Source: Methanobacteriota archaeon (lineage in GTDB: Archaea; Altiarchaeota; Altiarchaeia; IMC4; QMZM01). Taken from it: a stretch of 7,897 bases of DNA. Location of the stretch: positions 1 to 7,897 of the forward strand of contig CAIYYO010000127.1 in assembly GCA_903930485.1 (NCBI GenBank). The letters are read 5' to 3'. The notes beneath the pieces are model-generated. The model did not search any database and was not told the origin of the DNA. It was given only the letters and a program-made list of their open reading frames with translations. Positions 1 through 5,663 of the stretch are shown piece by piece. Within the stretch, counting starts at the first letter, position 1. Each line of letters begins with the position of its first letter. Both the position numbers and the translations under genes were made by a program.

Positions 1-159
1 CACAGCATGGAGGTCAAGCCGCTCGCATTCGGCCTCAAGTCGATCGAGGCGGTGATCCTTTTGAACGACGGCCAGGGCGGGATAGAAGAGATAGAATCCG
101 CGGTGTCGAAATTGAAAGGAGTCGGGAGCATCGAGACGGTGGATGTGAACAGGCTCTGA
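1..159 (+). CDS. Archaeal elongation factor 1-beta (aEF-1B), C-terminal part
   Basis: Frame 1 is open from the window edge to TGA at 157-159 and encodes 52 residues; the start lies upstream, outside the window. The peptide contains VKPLAFGLKSIEAVIL, then a Gly/Asp-rich turn (NDGQGG), a helix (IEEIESAVSKLKGV) and the ending SIETVDVNRL. This is the typical C-terminal half of the archaeal EF-1 beta ferredoxin-like fold: the 'KP-hAFGLK' strand, an amphipathic helix and a final 'V..V.V.R' strand. The family (about 90 residues) exchanges GDP for GTP on aEF-1A in the cytoplasm during translation elongation. What is visible is about the last 55-60 percent of the usual length and carries no defect. 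A TATA-like box starts directly after the stop, so the next gene is probably transcribed separately. Confidence 0.88.
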   Translation, partial: HSMEVKPLAFGLKSIEAVILLNDGQGGIEEIESAVSKLKGVGSIETVDVNRL

Positions 160-167
160 TTTATAAG
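160..167 (+). promoter_or_regulatory. TATA-like box of the glycosyltransferase gene
   Basis: TTTATAAG begins one base after the EF-1B stop. An archaeal TATA box here predicts transcription starting about 25 bases downstream, near 187-192, only 5-10 bases before the ATG at 197. That fits a nearly leaderless mRNA and the absence of a Shine-Dalgarno motif before this ATG. The T-rich stretch 170-186 could also help end EF-1B transcription. The box is seen; its function is inferred. Confidence 0.5.
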
Positions 168-196
168 CTGTTTCTTAATATTTCTCATATCAAAAA

Positions 197-2107
197 ATGC
201 CGGAACCGGATAAAGAGTTGCTGGAGTCCTTATCGGAAAAAAGGACCCTTGATCAGTTGTCGACGGAATTGAACCAGAGCAAAAAGAAGCTTCGGGCGAG
301 GCTGGATTCACTTGTCGGCGAGGGCCTGGCGGAATCGGACGGGAACTACTACTGGGTTAAGGAAAGCGCGAAACCCGTTGCACGTAAGAAGGTCGTCAGC
401 GTGAAGGTCAAATACGTTGCCCTCGCAGTGCTCGTGTTCATAACGCTCGCAGGGTTCTATCTTAGGATCTATCACATCGATTATCCGGTGATAGGCTACC
501 ATAACTGGAAGGAGGAGCACTACCTCGGCGAGGCCCGGAATTTCGCGCGCCTCGGCTTCTTCAAGTACGGGTTCTTCGTGCCGGCTTGGGATTACCCGTT
601 CGCCACCGCAGACCCGTCGGGCGCGCACTCGGATACGTTCCCGACCATCAGCGTGCTCGCAGGCCTCGCCTTCATGGTCTTCGGGATACAGCTCTGGGTG
701 GCCCGGCTTATCGGGATCCTCTTTGTCACCGGGTCGATAGTCCTGATGTACCTCATAATGAAGCGGCTCTTCGAAAGGGAGGACATCGCCCTCGTCTCGG
801 CTTTGGTCATGGCTACGCTTCCGTTGTTCGTCTTCTTCAGCCATAACGTGGACCTGATCAATCCCGGCCTGTTCTTCATGCTCGCATCGGCTTATTTCTA
901 TCTGCGGTGGCGCGAATCCTTCGACGGGAAAGAGATGGCGTTGGCGTTCATCTTTCTTTCGCTCGCGACTTTGACGAAGTATCCGTTCCTCCTGATAGCC
1001 ATCCCGATGTTCCTGACTCTTCCGTTCAAGAGGATTGTCCCTGACATAAAGAACGAGGTGAAGAAGCAGCGGAAATATATCGTCATCTCAATCCTTTTCA
1101 TGCTGCTGATACCCTTGTGGCTATTCTATTCCGAGAGGATAATAGGGAACAAGTACGGGACGATGGCGTATACTTTGAGCGAAGGCAACATGGTGCAGCT
1201 CGACGTGTTATGGACATCCGACTGGTGGGTGACGCAGCAGGCGTACATGCGCGACAATTACACGATGCTCGGTTTGCTCATCGCGGGCCTGGGGGGCCTT
1301 GCGGTCATCTATTATTACGCAAAGACAAGGGCTTTGGGCGAAAGCTTTGTGTTCTGGTACCTCCTGAGCGCGGTCCCGTTCTTTACCGTCATGTCCTACA
1401 AACTCGGAGGCCACAGCTACCACCAGTATCCCGTGGCTCCGCTGGTCGTGATGCTGATAGCATATTTCGCGATAAAAATCGGGGATGTCGTGAAGTCCCT
1501 AGTAAAGCAGAAAGGTGTCGGCGGGCTTGCCGGCGGCGCAGTCACCCTCGGCGTTATTTTCCTGCTATACGTGCCTCTTCAGGGGATGTTTATCTCGGTC
1601 GTCAATCCGTCTCTCTGCGATGTAGGATTCTGCGAGTCTTTCCAGGATGCGTGGTCGAGGCAGTTCGACACCCAATACATCGGAACAGATGTTGCAGGCG
1701 AATACGTGAAGGCGCATTCCAGCCCTTCAGAGAGAGTGATATTCCCGAGTTTCCAAAGCTACGGCTTCATATGGTCCTCAGATCGCAAAGGATATGTCCT
1801 AGGCAACGCCCTTTCAGACATAACCAAAGCCGAATCCAATGGCGCGGACTGGATATTCCTGTACCAGTGGGGACTCTCCGCGGTCGCGAACGACCCGACG
1901 AGGTGGGACTATGTGCGGTCGCATTACTCTATACAGCAGATGGCATTCATCCAGACCGATAAAGGAGGACAGCCCATCTATCTCCTGCTGAAGAAAGGCG
2001 GTAGCTTCTCGGACAAGGACATGGACCTCTCGGGCAAGGAGATCAAATACAAGGACTACGAGTACACCAAAGGCAAGCAGCGGATGTATTACGTGAACTA
2101 TGCTTGA
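197..2107 (+). CDS. GT-C membrane glycosyltransferase (PMT_2/ArnT-like, GT39 type) with N-terminal winged-helix-like domain
   Basis: 636 residues. Residues 4-56 read as a small winged-helix-like domain (helices around 5-12, 17-24 and 29-42, then a GLAESDGNYYWVKE wing). A basic linker (59-72) leads to the first membrane helix (about 73-92). About 11-12 hydrophobic segments follow up to 462. The first outer loop carries HNWKEEHYLGEARNF (102-116), and then DYP, DPSGAH and DTFP (132-149). These match the 'H.W.....ARNF...P' loop of PMT_2/ArnT-like enzymes, where acidic residues are catalytic; E106, E107 and E112 are candidates. YHQYPVAP (408-415) is another family hallmark. Residues 463-636 form a soluble outer domain with a possible C474-C479 disulfide. 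Such enzymes move a sugar from a polyprenyl-phosphate carrier to an acceptor outside the membrane; the sugar and acceptor cannot be told. The first ATG is used because it is needed for the wHTH and lies at a fitting distance from the TATA box. The tail overlaps the converging flippase-like gene by 10 bases. Confidence 0.85.
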   Translation: MPEPDKELLESLSEKRTLDQLSTELNQSKKKLRARLDSLVGEGLAESDGNYYWVKESAKPVARKKVVSVKVKYVALAVLVFITLAGFYLRIYHIDYPVIGYHNWKEEHYLGEARNFARLGFFKYGFFVPAWDYPFATADPSGAHSDTFPTISVLAGLAFMVFGIQLWVARLIGILFVTGSIVLMYLIMKRLFEREDIALVSALVMATLPLFVFFSHNVDLINPGLFFMLASAYFYLRWRESFDGKEMALAFIFLSLATLTKYPFLLIAIPMFLTLPFKRIVPDIKNEVKKQRKYIVISILFMLLIPLWLFYSERIIGNKYGTMAYTLSEGNMVQLDVLWTSDWWVTQQAYMRDNYTMLGLLIAGLGGLAVIYYYAKTRALGESFVFWYLLSAVPFFTVMSYKLGGHSYHQYPVAPLVVMLIAYFAIKIGDVVKSLVKQKGVGGLAGGAVTLGVIFLLYVPLQGMFISVVNPSLCDVGFCESFQDAWSRQFDTQYIGTDVAGEYVKAHSSPSERVIFPSFQSYGFIWSSDRKGYVLGNALSDITKAESNGADWIFLYQWGLSAVANDPTRWDYVRSHYSIQQMAFIQTDKGGQPIYLLLKKGGSFSDKDMDLSGKEIKYKDYEYTKGKQRMYYVNYA

Positions 2108-3111
2108 GCCTCGGCTTTTCTTGCCTCGGCCTTCTTTTTCTTGGCGTATCCTCCTTTCAGGTAAAGGTATTCGCCGATCACTGCCGGGAATACCTGGCCG
2201 GTCGCAAGATAGAGGATTGACATCGACAAAGCCTTGGATGCCGGGACGCCTGCAAGCGAGAACAATGCCACCAGAGCCACGTCCCTTGTCCCTATACCGG
2301 AAACCGTGATGGGCAGGAGGGATGCGAGGACGCCGAAAGGCACGGCCAGGAACGTATAAACGATGTCGACGTTCACGCCTAGGGCAAGGAAGACTACCCA
2401 TGCCTGCAGCAGCACGAAGAACCACAGGGCCGCATTTATGATGAATATCGGAACGTACTCTTTCCTGTTATTCTTCAGGTTCTGCAAGGTTTTGTGGAAT
2501 TCGTTCGAGGCCTGTTTTTGGCCTAGGACATAGGGGTCTCTCTTAAGGACCTTGCTGAATGCTTTCTCGGTGTAGTCTATCGCTTTCTTCAGGAACCTCT
2601 CCTTGGTCAAGAGATAAAGGCCCGCTATAAACAGCAGGGTCACTACCGGGATTATCCAGGTAAAATCTTTGAGGACGTTCTCCCTGTAGACGTATGGGAA
2701 ATAGACGATAGCGATATTGACTAGGACGAAGAGGGTTATCATGTCGATTATCCTGTCTATGAAGATGGAGCCTATCGCGTGCGAATACGGCACCTTGTGG
2801 TCCTTGGTCAGGTAATAAGCCCTTACGAATTCGCCGGCCCGGGAAGGGGTCACGAGGCCGAGCAGGAATCCTATGTATCCCAGTTCGTTTAGTATTCCTG
2901 CGGGAACTTTTTCGTCGTGTATCATGAGGAGCCTCTGCAGCCGGAGGGCCCGCAGGTTCATGGTCAGAGGCGTTATGGCAAGGGCTATCAGCAGGTAGAG
3001 GGGATCGCTTTTGGCAACGTCGGATGCTATCTTCCCTAGGTCGAATTTCCATAAGAGTATGCCCAGTATCGCGAGGCCTACCAGAAGCTGCAATAATCTG
3101 CCGTATCTCAT
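2098..3111 (-). CDS. UPF0104/TIGR00374 flippase-like (LPG synthase TM-type) integral membrane protein
   Basis: 337 residues, near the usual family length. Hydrophobic segments lie around 8-22, 36-50, 76-90, 118-138, 150-168, 220-243, 248-266, 278-290 and 296-316. Family signatures are present: PSRAGEFVRAYYL (89-101), IDRIIDM (118-124) and LPITVSGIGTRD (266-277), with conserved P, R, G and E residues. The family includes the membrane half of lysyl-phosphatidylglycerol synthases and the C-terminal part of haloarchaeal AglD. A role in moving or modifying lipid-linked substrates is suspected, but the exact activity is not settled. There is no catalytic aminoacyl-transfer domain here, so it is the stand-alone membrane module. 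The C-terminus ends in a charged tail (GGYAKKKKAEARKAEAQA) on the presumed cytoplasmic side. It is the last gene of a leftward cluster, 28 bases after the Dph2-like gene, and overlaps the glycosyltransferase stop, so a shared role in surface glycan assembly is plausible. Confidence 0.85.
   Translation of the reverse strand: MRYGRLLQLLVGLAILGILLWKFDLGKIASDVAKSDPLYLLIALAITPLTMNLRALRLQRLLMIHDEKVPAGILNELGYIGFLLGLVTPSRAGEFVRAYYLTKDHKVPYSHAIGSIFIDRIIDMITLFVLVNIAIVYFPYVYRENVLKDFTWIIPVVTLLFIAGLYLLTKERFLKKAIDYTEKAFSKVLKRDPYVLGQKQASNEFHKTLQNLKNNRKEYVPIFIINAALWFFVLLQAWVVFLALGVNVDIVYTFLAVPFGVLASLLPITVSGIGTRDVALVALFSLAGVPASKALSMSILYLATGQVFPAVIGEYLYLKGGYAKKKKAEARKAEAQA
2115..2142 (+). terminator. T-rich tract, candidate terminator of the glycosyltransferase gene
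   Basis: Eight bases past the glycosyltransferase stop, the + strand has TTTT at 2116-2119 and TTCTTTTTCTT at 2132-2142. Archaeal RNA polymerase ends transcription at such T-runs without needing a hairpin. The tract is the complement of the lysine codons for KKKK near the end of the converging flippase-like gene, so it lies inside coding DNA of the other strand. The T-runs are seen; the role is inferred. Confidence 0.4.
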
Positions 3112-3139
3112 AGCGTATTGTATTTAGTCCGAGGCCTTT

Positions 3140-3799
3140 TTATGTAAACAAGTAATCGAGTTCTTCAGGGCCTATCACCGGCTTGTCGAAAAAATCGTCA
3201 AGCAGCCTCGGGCACGCGGTATTAACGTATGCGTCGACCTTGTAGCCAAGCAGCCTGTCGGGAGAAAGCTCTCTACCTGCGAAGACAAATGCGGTCTTTC
3301 CGGCGGCTTCTATCCTTTTCTTGAGTCTGAGGGCGAGGGAGTAATTCATCTGACCGGCCTTTGTCGAGACGAGTATCCCGAAGGACCGCGCCTGCGCGGC
3401 TCCCATGACGGCTGCCTTCCTCCTCGTCCGCCTTTTCGTCCTGTCTTCCGAACTCAGCTCAGCCACAGTATTCGAGTAAGGGTTCGCTATGAACAAAGGC
3501 TTATCGGTCATTTCCGCAATAGCAAGCGGGTGGAAGATACCGGAACCGACGTAAAGGAACGCGTCTACGCCGGGCTCGATCCTCGAGGCCGCAACGGCGT
3601 TGCAACCCAGGACCTGTCCGCCCAGCACGGGTTTCTTGCCATTGGCGACAAGTATCTTTGCCACGTCTTCTATCCTGCCGAGGTGCTGTGCCGTGGTCAA
3701 GACGCCTATGCGCTCGAAGCCTGCAAGCTTTTTCAGGGATTTCAGAACGACCGGCGCGACGTCTTTTCCTGAAGTGCACGGGACGTAAACCTTTTTCAT
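3140..3799 (-). CDS. Dph2-like diphthamide synthesis protein lacking domain 1
   Basis: 219 residues; archaeal Dph2 is about 340. Recognisable in order: YVPCTSGKDVAPV (5-17, the join between domains 1 and 2), TTAQHLGRIEDV (35-46), GGQVLGCN (60-67), FLYVGSGIFHPLAIA (81-95), ANPYSN (105-110), basic RTKRRTRRKAA (120-130), FGILVSTKAGQ (140-150), VNTACPRLLDDF (192-203) and KPVIGPEEL (206-214). These are domains 2 and 3 of Dph2, which transfers the aminocarboxypropyl group of SAM to a histidine of EF2 using a [4Fe-4S] cluster held by three cysteines, one per domain. Here C66 and C196 match the domain 2 and 3 cysteines. Domain 1 and its cysteine are absent, as is the usual C-terminal tail. The only other cysteine is C8. 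The start is fixed by a TGATG overlap with the upstream regulator gene, and no domain 1 is seen in any frame upstream. Full Dph2 activity is doubtful; a separately encoded domain 1 or partner, or a changed role, is possible. Confidence 0.82.
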   Translation of the reverse strand: MKKVYVPCTSGKDVAPVVLKSLKKLAGFERIGVLTTAQHLGRIEDVAKILVANGKKPVLGGQVLGCNAVAASRIEPGVDAFLYVGSGIFHPLAIAEMTDKPLFIANPYSNTVAELSSEDRTKRRTRRKAAVMGAAQARSFGILVSTKAGQMNYSLALRLKKRIEAAGKTAFVFAGRELSPDRLLGYKVDAYVNTACPRLLDDFFDKPVIGPEELDYLFT

Positions 3800-4668
3800 C
3801 AGTCCAGCATCCGCAGGATTATGTCCGTCTTAGTGATGATCCCGATAGGTTTGTCCTTGTCCATCACGATAAGCCTGCCGACGTCGTATTTCTTCATCTT
3901 CTCGATGCACTCTATCAGTTTCGCATTGGCATCGATCGTCAGAGGCTCTTTTATCATGATGTCGCCGACCCTTATGTTGCCGTCTCCCGCAGCTACCGCG
4001 CGCACGATCTCCCGTTCTGTTATTATCCCTACCAGTTCCTTTCCCTGCATGACCGGAGCGGCCCGTATCCTTCTGTCTCCGAGGATCTTCGAGCAGTCCT
4101 TGAGGATCGTATCCGGGGTGAATGACGTGAAATCCTTGGTCGCTATCTCGATGACTTTGCCCTTGGGTATGCTGGTTATGCTTTGGGTCGCTATCCGCAG
4201 CTCTCTCTTGGAGTCGTCCCTGCCTATGACCTCGCCGCGCAGGATGAGGTGGTTTTGCGACGTCGGGCCGACCTTTAGTATGTCGTGGTCCAGGATCTGC
4301 CTGGTGTCCCCCATGACGGTGATGAGCGCCGTGCACTCGTTCGGGTTATGTATCTGCGAGAACTCTATCCTCTGCACGGCCAGGCCGTCGACGGGCTTGT
4401 TGTCCCTGTATACGTTGACTAAGTAAGGCTTTTTAACCACGTGCAGGTCCAGGGCCTCATAGGCTTTCATGGCCGGCATATACCCGCCTTTCGGCCCGGG
4501 GACCCCGTCGACGTATCCCATAGCCTTAAGGGTCTGCATCTGGTTCCTAATGGTTCCCGGCGTCCTGTGCAGCATTCCCGAGATGTCCTCTCCCTTGATG
4601 CTTTCCTTTTTCTTCTCGTAAAGCTCTACAAGGGCCTCGAGAATCTCTCTCTGGGTTGAACTGATCAT
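3799..4668 (-). CDS. Winged-helix transcriptional regulator with C-terminal CBS pair (COG2524-like)
   Basis: 289 residues. Residues 1-75 form a winged helix (QREILEALVELYE, then GEDISGMLHRTPGTIRNQMQTLKAMGYV, wing GVPGPKGGYMP). Residues 78-168 are a middle alpha/beta domain. Two CBS motifs follow: about 174-230 (RAAPVMQGKELVGIITERE) and 233-289 (VGDIMIKEPLTID...VGRLIVMDKDKPIGIITKTD). The second keeps the T..D ending (D282) that binds ribose of adenosyl ligands; the first has E at that place. This order is that of archaeal predicted regulators of COG2524. It probably binds DNA in the cytoplasm and answers to an adenosine-containing ligand; target and ligand are unknown. It is first in the leftward cluster and its TGA shares its A with the ATG of the Dph2-like gene, suggesting translational coupling. 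An AT-rich region with a perfect 12-base palindrome lies just upstream and may allow self-control. Confidence 0.85.
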   Translation of the reverse strand: MISSTQREILEALVELYEKKKESIKGEDISGMLHRTPGTIRNQMQTLKAMGYVDGVPGPKGGYMPAMKAYEALDLHVVKKPYLVNVYRDNKPVDGLAVQRIEFSQIHNPNECTALITVMGDTRQILDHDILKVGPTSQNHLILRGEVIGRDDSKRELRIATQSITSIPKGKVIEIATKDFTSFTPDTILKDCSKILGDRRIRAAPVMQGKELVGIITEREIVRAVAAGDGNIRVGDIMIKEPLTIDANAKLIECIEKMKKYDVGRLIVMDKDKPIGIITKTDIILRMLD

Positions 4669-4686
4669 TTTGGGGGTTAATTTATA

Positions 4687-4698
4687 ATAATTAATTAT
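4687..4698. promoter_or_regulatory. Perfect 12-base palindrome, possible operator
   Basis: ATAATTAATTAT reads the same on both strands and lies 19-30 bases upstream of the regulator's ATG, at the transcription start expected from the TATA-like box at 4710-4717. A winged-helix regulator often binds a palindrome over its own promoter. The stretch is very AT-rich, so a chance palindrome is quite possible. Confidence 0.25.
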
Positions 4699-4709
4699 GA
4701 CAAATTATG

Positions 4710-4717
4710 TTTAAAAA
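4710..4717 (-). promoter_or_regulatory. TATA-like box of the regulator / Dph2-like / flippase-like cluster
   Basis: On the minus strand this reads TTTTTAAA and sits 42-49 bases upstream of the regulator's start codon. It predicts transcription beginning near 4687 with a leader of about 18 bases. Another AT-rich option, TTATAAATT around 4678-4686, is too close to the ATG to serve well as a TATA box. No Shine-Dalgarno motif is seen before the ATG. Confidence 0.4.
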
Positions 4718-4758
4718 GCATTTATTCCTTTCTTCCCGGGCTGGAATGAATCGGCAAA

Positions 4759-4766
4759 GTTATTAA
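4759..4766 (+). promoter_or_regulatory. TATA-like box of the small wHTH-like gene
   Basis: GTTATTAA lies 29-36 bases before the ATG at 4795, so transcription would start around 4787-4792 and the mRNA would be almost leaderless. Together with the minus-strand box at 4710-4717 it makes 4669-4794 a divergent control region. The motif is a weaker match to the archaeal consensus than TTTATA. Confidence 0.35.
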
Positions 4767-4794
4767 CCGGCATTCACATAATCAATCAAGCAAC

Positions 4795-5157
4795 ATGTCT
4801 AACGGAAGGGTGAGGGTGGTCCTGAACGTCCTCGTAAACCTGATAAACCGGCGGGGATGCATCCTGTTCTCGGACGCGGCCAAGATGCTGGACCTGGACG
4901 AGTCAAGCCTTGAGGACTTTGTGAGGATACTTGTAGGCTACAAGATACTGGAGATAGAATACTCTGCCGAAGGAGACCGTTTCCTTAAAAAAGGCGACGC
5001 CATACAGTCCACGATCATCCCGAACGAGATCAAGGCAAAGGTCGATGCCGCCCTCGATGCCGAGCAGTTCGACGGCAAAGACCTTACGCGCAAGGCCGAG
5101 GCGGTGATAGACGTTCAGGCGCGTAAAAAGGAGGCCGAAGAGAGGAGCACTATGTGA
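4795..5157 (+). CDS. Small protein of unknown function with winged-helix-like N-terminus
   Basis: 120 residues. No named family is recognised. Residues 6-66 look like a winged helix: helix VVLNVLVNLINRR, then LFSDAAKMLDL, a recognition-like helix ESSLEDFVRILVGYKIL and a short wing EIEYSAEGDRFLKKG. Residues 75-118 are charged and probably helical (IPNEIKAKVDAALDAEQF..., ending ARKKEAEERSTM). There is no membrane segment or signal peptide. The N-terminal pattern 'disrupt-helix, then LEIEY' resembles small wHTH modules common in archaea, sometimes joined to coiled coils; the role is open (DNA binding or protein contact). The gene is transcribed away from the CBS regulator and shares its control region, so it could be a target of that regulator. 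Its last 8 bases overlap the converging acetyltransferase gene. It is probably real: normal codon use, a promoter-like box and an open frame ending exactly at the overlap. Confidence 0.72.
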   Translation: MSNGRVRVVLNVLVNLINRRGCILFSDAAKMLDLDESSLEDFVRILVGYKILEIEYSAEGDRFLKKGDAIQSTIIPNEIKAKVDAALDAEQFDGKDLTRKAEAVIDVQARKKEAEERSTM

Positions 5158-5611
5158 AGGCATAGAGCTGGACGACGTCCTCCCTATCCTTCGTGTATTC
5201 CCTGAAGAATCCCTCCCTTGCGAATCCGCGGCTCTCGAAGAATCCGAGGGCGCCGGAATTTTCAGCCTTCACTTTTACGATCAGCCGGCGTATGCTGTGG
5301 TCTCTTGCAAAAATGATGCAGGACTCGATGAGCATTCTTCCGACGCCGGTTCGCCTGCAGTCTTTTGATACGGCCAGGGGGCCTATCTCCGCCCGCATAA
5401 GGCTCGGATGATACAGCACTCCGGAAAACCCGATAAGGGCTCCCTGCTTCACGGCGACGAAGAACCGGTAGTCGACGCGCTGCGCTATCGCGCGTATGAA
5501 TTCTTCGTCGACTTCCATGTCTTCGAAGCATTCCTGCGATTCCCGGTGCAGGGCGACGATCTCTTTTGCGTCCCGCGGCTCGAATTCCCTGATGTAAATC
5601 TCTTCGGCCAT
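5150..5611 (-). CDS. GNAT-family N-acetyltransferase
   Basis: 153 residues, a full single GNAT domain. IREFEPRDAKEIVALH (7-22) is the usual first strand and helix. FFVAVKQGALIGFSGVLYH (50-68) gives strands 2-3, and AEIGPLAVSKDCRRTGVGRMLIE (74-96) is motif A, with the acetyl-CoA pyrophosphate loop RRTGVG at 86-91. AENSGALGFFESRGFAREG (116-134) is motif B with the typical N..A..FYE..GF pattern. The enzyme should transfer an acetyl group from acetyl-CoA to an amine; the substrate (protein N-terminus, small amine or other) cannot be read from sequence. RimI-like proteins are one option, but nothing specific supports this. It is divergent from apgM and overlaps tail-to-tail with the small wHTH-like gene. 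A lysine-codon run of that gene gives T5 (5125-5129) on this strand just past the stop, a weak terminator candidate. Confidence 0.87.
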   Translation of the reverse strand: MAEEIYIREFEPRDAKEIVALHRESQECFEDMEVDEEFIRAIAQRVDYRFFVAVKQGALIGFSGVLYHPSLMRAEIGPLAVSKDCRRTGVGRMLIESCIIFARDHSIRRLIVKVKAENSGALGFFESRGFAREGFFREYTKDREDVVQLYAFT

Positions 5612-5663
5612 TCTCCCATATTTTTAGGTAACGGCGCAATAAATCATCTATAACCACTTGGTC
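5612..5663. promoter_or_regulatory. Divergent control region between the GNAT gene and apgM
   Basis: These 52 bases separate two divergent starts. On the plus strand ATATTTTTA (5618-5626) is a TATA-like box that would start apgM transcription near 5647, about 17 bases before its ATG. On the minus strand, the GATTTATTG-like stretch (about 5637-5645) could serve the acetyltransferase gene, with a start near 5613-5617 and almost no leader. The two presumed promoters interleave, so occupation of one may hinder the other. The boxes are seen; the roles are inferred. Confidence 0.4.

Noticed and set aside
308..844. Open frame of 178 codons antisense to the glycosyltransferase gene, and the 281-codon frame at 1117-1962 on the plus strand
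   Set aside because: Both lie inside the glycosyltransferase coding region, show Arg/His/Pro/Glu-rich composition typical of shadow frames, and have no family motif. The glycosyltransferase frame is well supported through both stretches.
3800..4336. Search for the missing Dph2 domain 1 in frames upstream of the Dph2-like start
   Set aside because: The Dph2-like frame stays open for some codons before its ATG, but this runs inside the regulator gene. The 168-codon frame there is His/Arg/Gly-rich with no Dph2 motif, so no domain 1 is present in the window.
3821..4426. Open frame of 201 codons on the plus strand opposite the CBS regulator
   Set aside because: It is rich in Ser, Met and Leu as expected for the complement of this gene and has no recognisable domain; the minus-strand gene has clear wHTH and CBS motifs.
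4724..4747. Inverted repeat ATTCC / GGAAT flanking CCCGGG in the divergent region
   Set aside because: The arms are only five bases with a 14-base spacer, and there is no T-run at a fitting place; chance is a sufficient explanation.
5658..5660. TTG as apgM start
   Set aside because: It would only add two residues (M-V) before the conserved M-K-Y-I start of the family; the ATG at 5664 is preferred.
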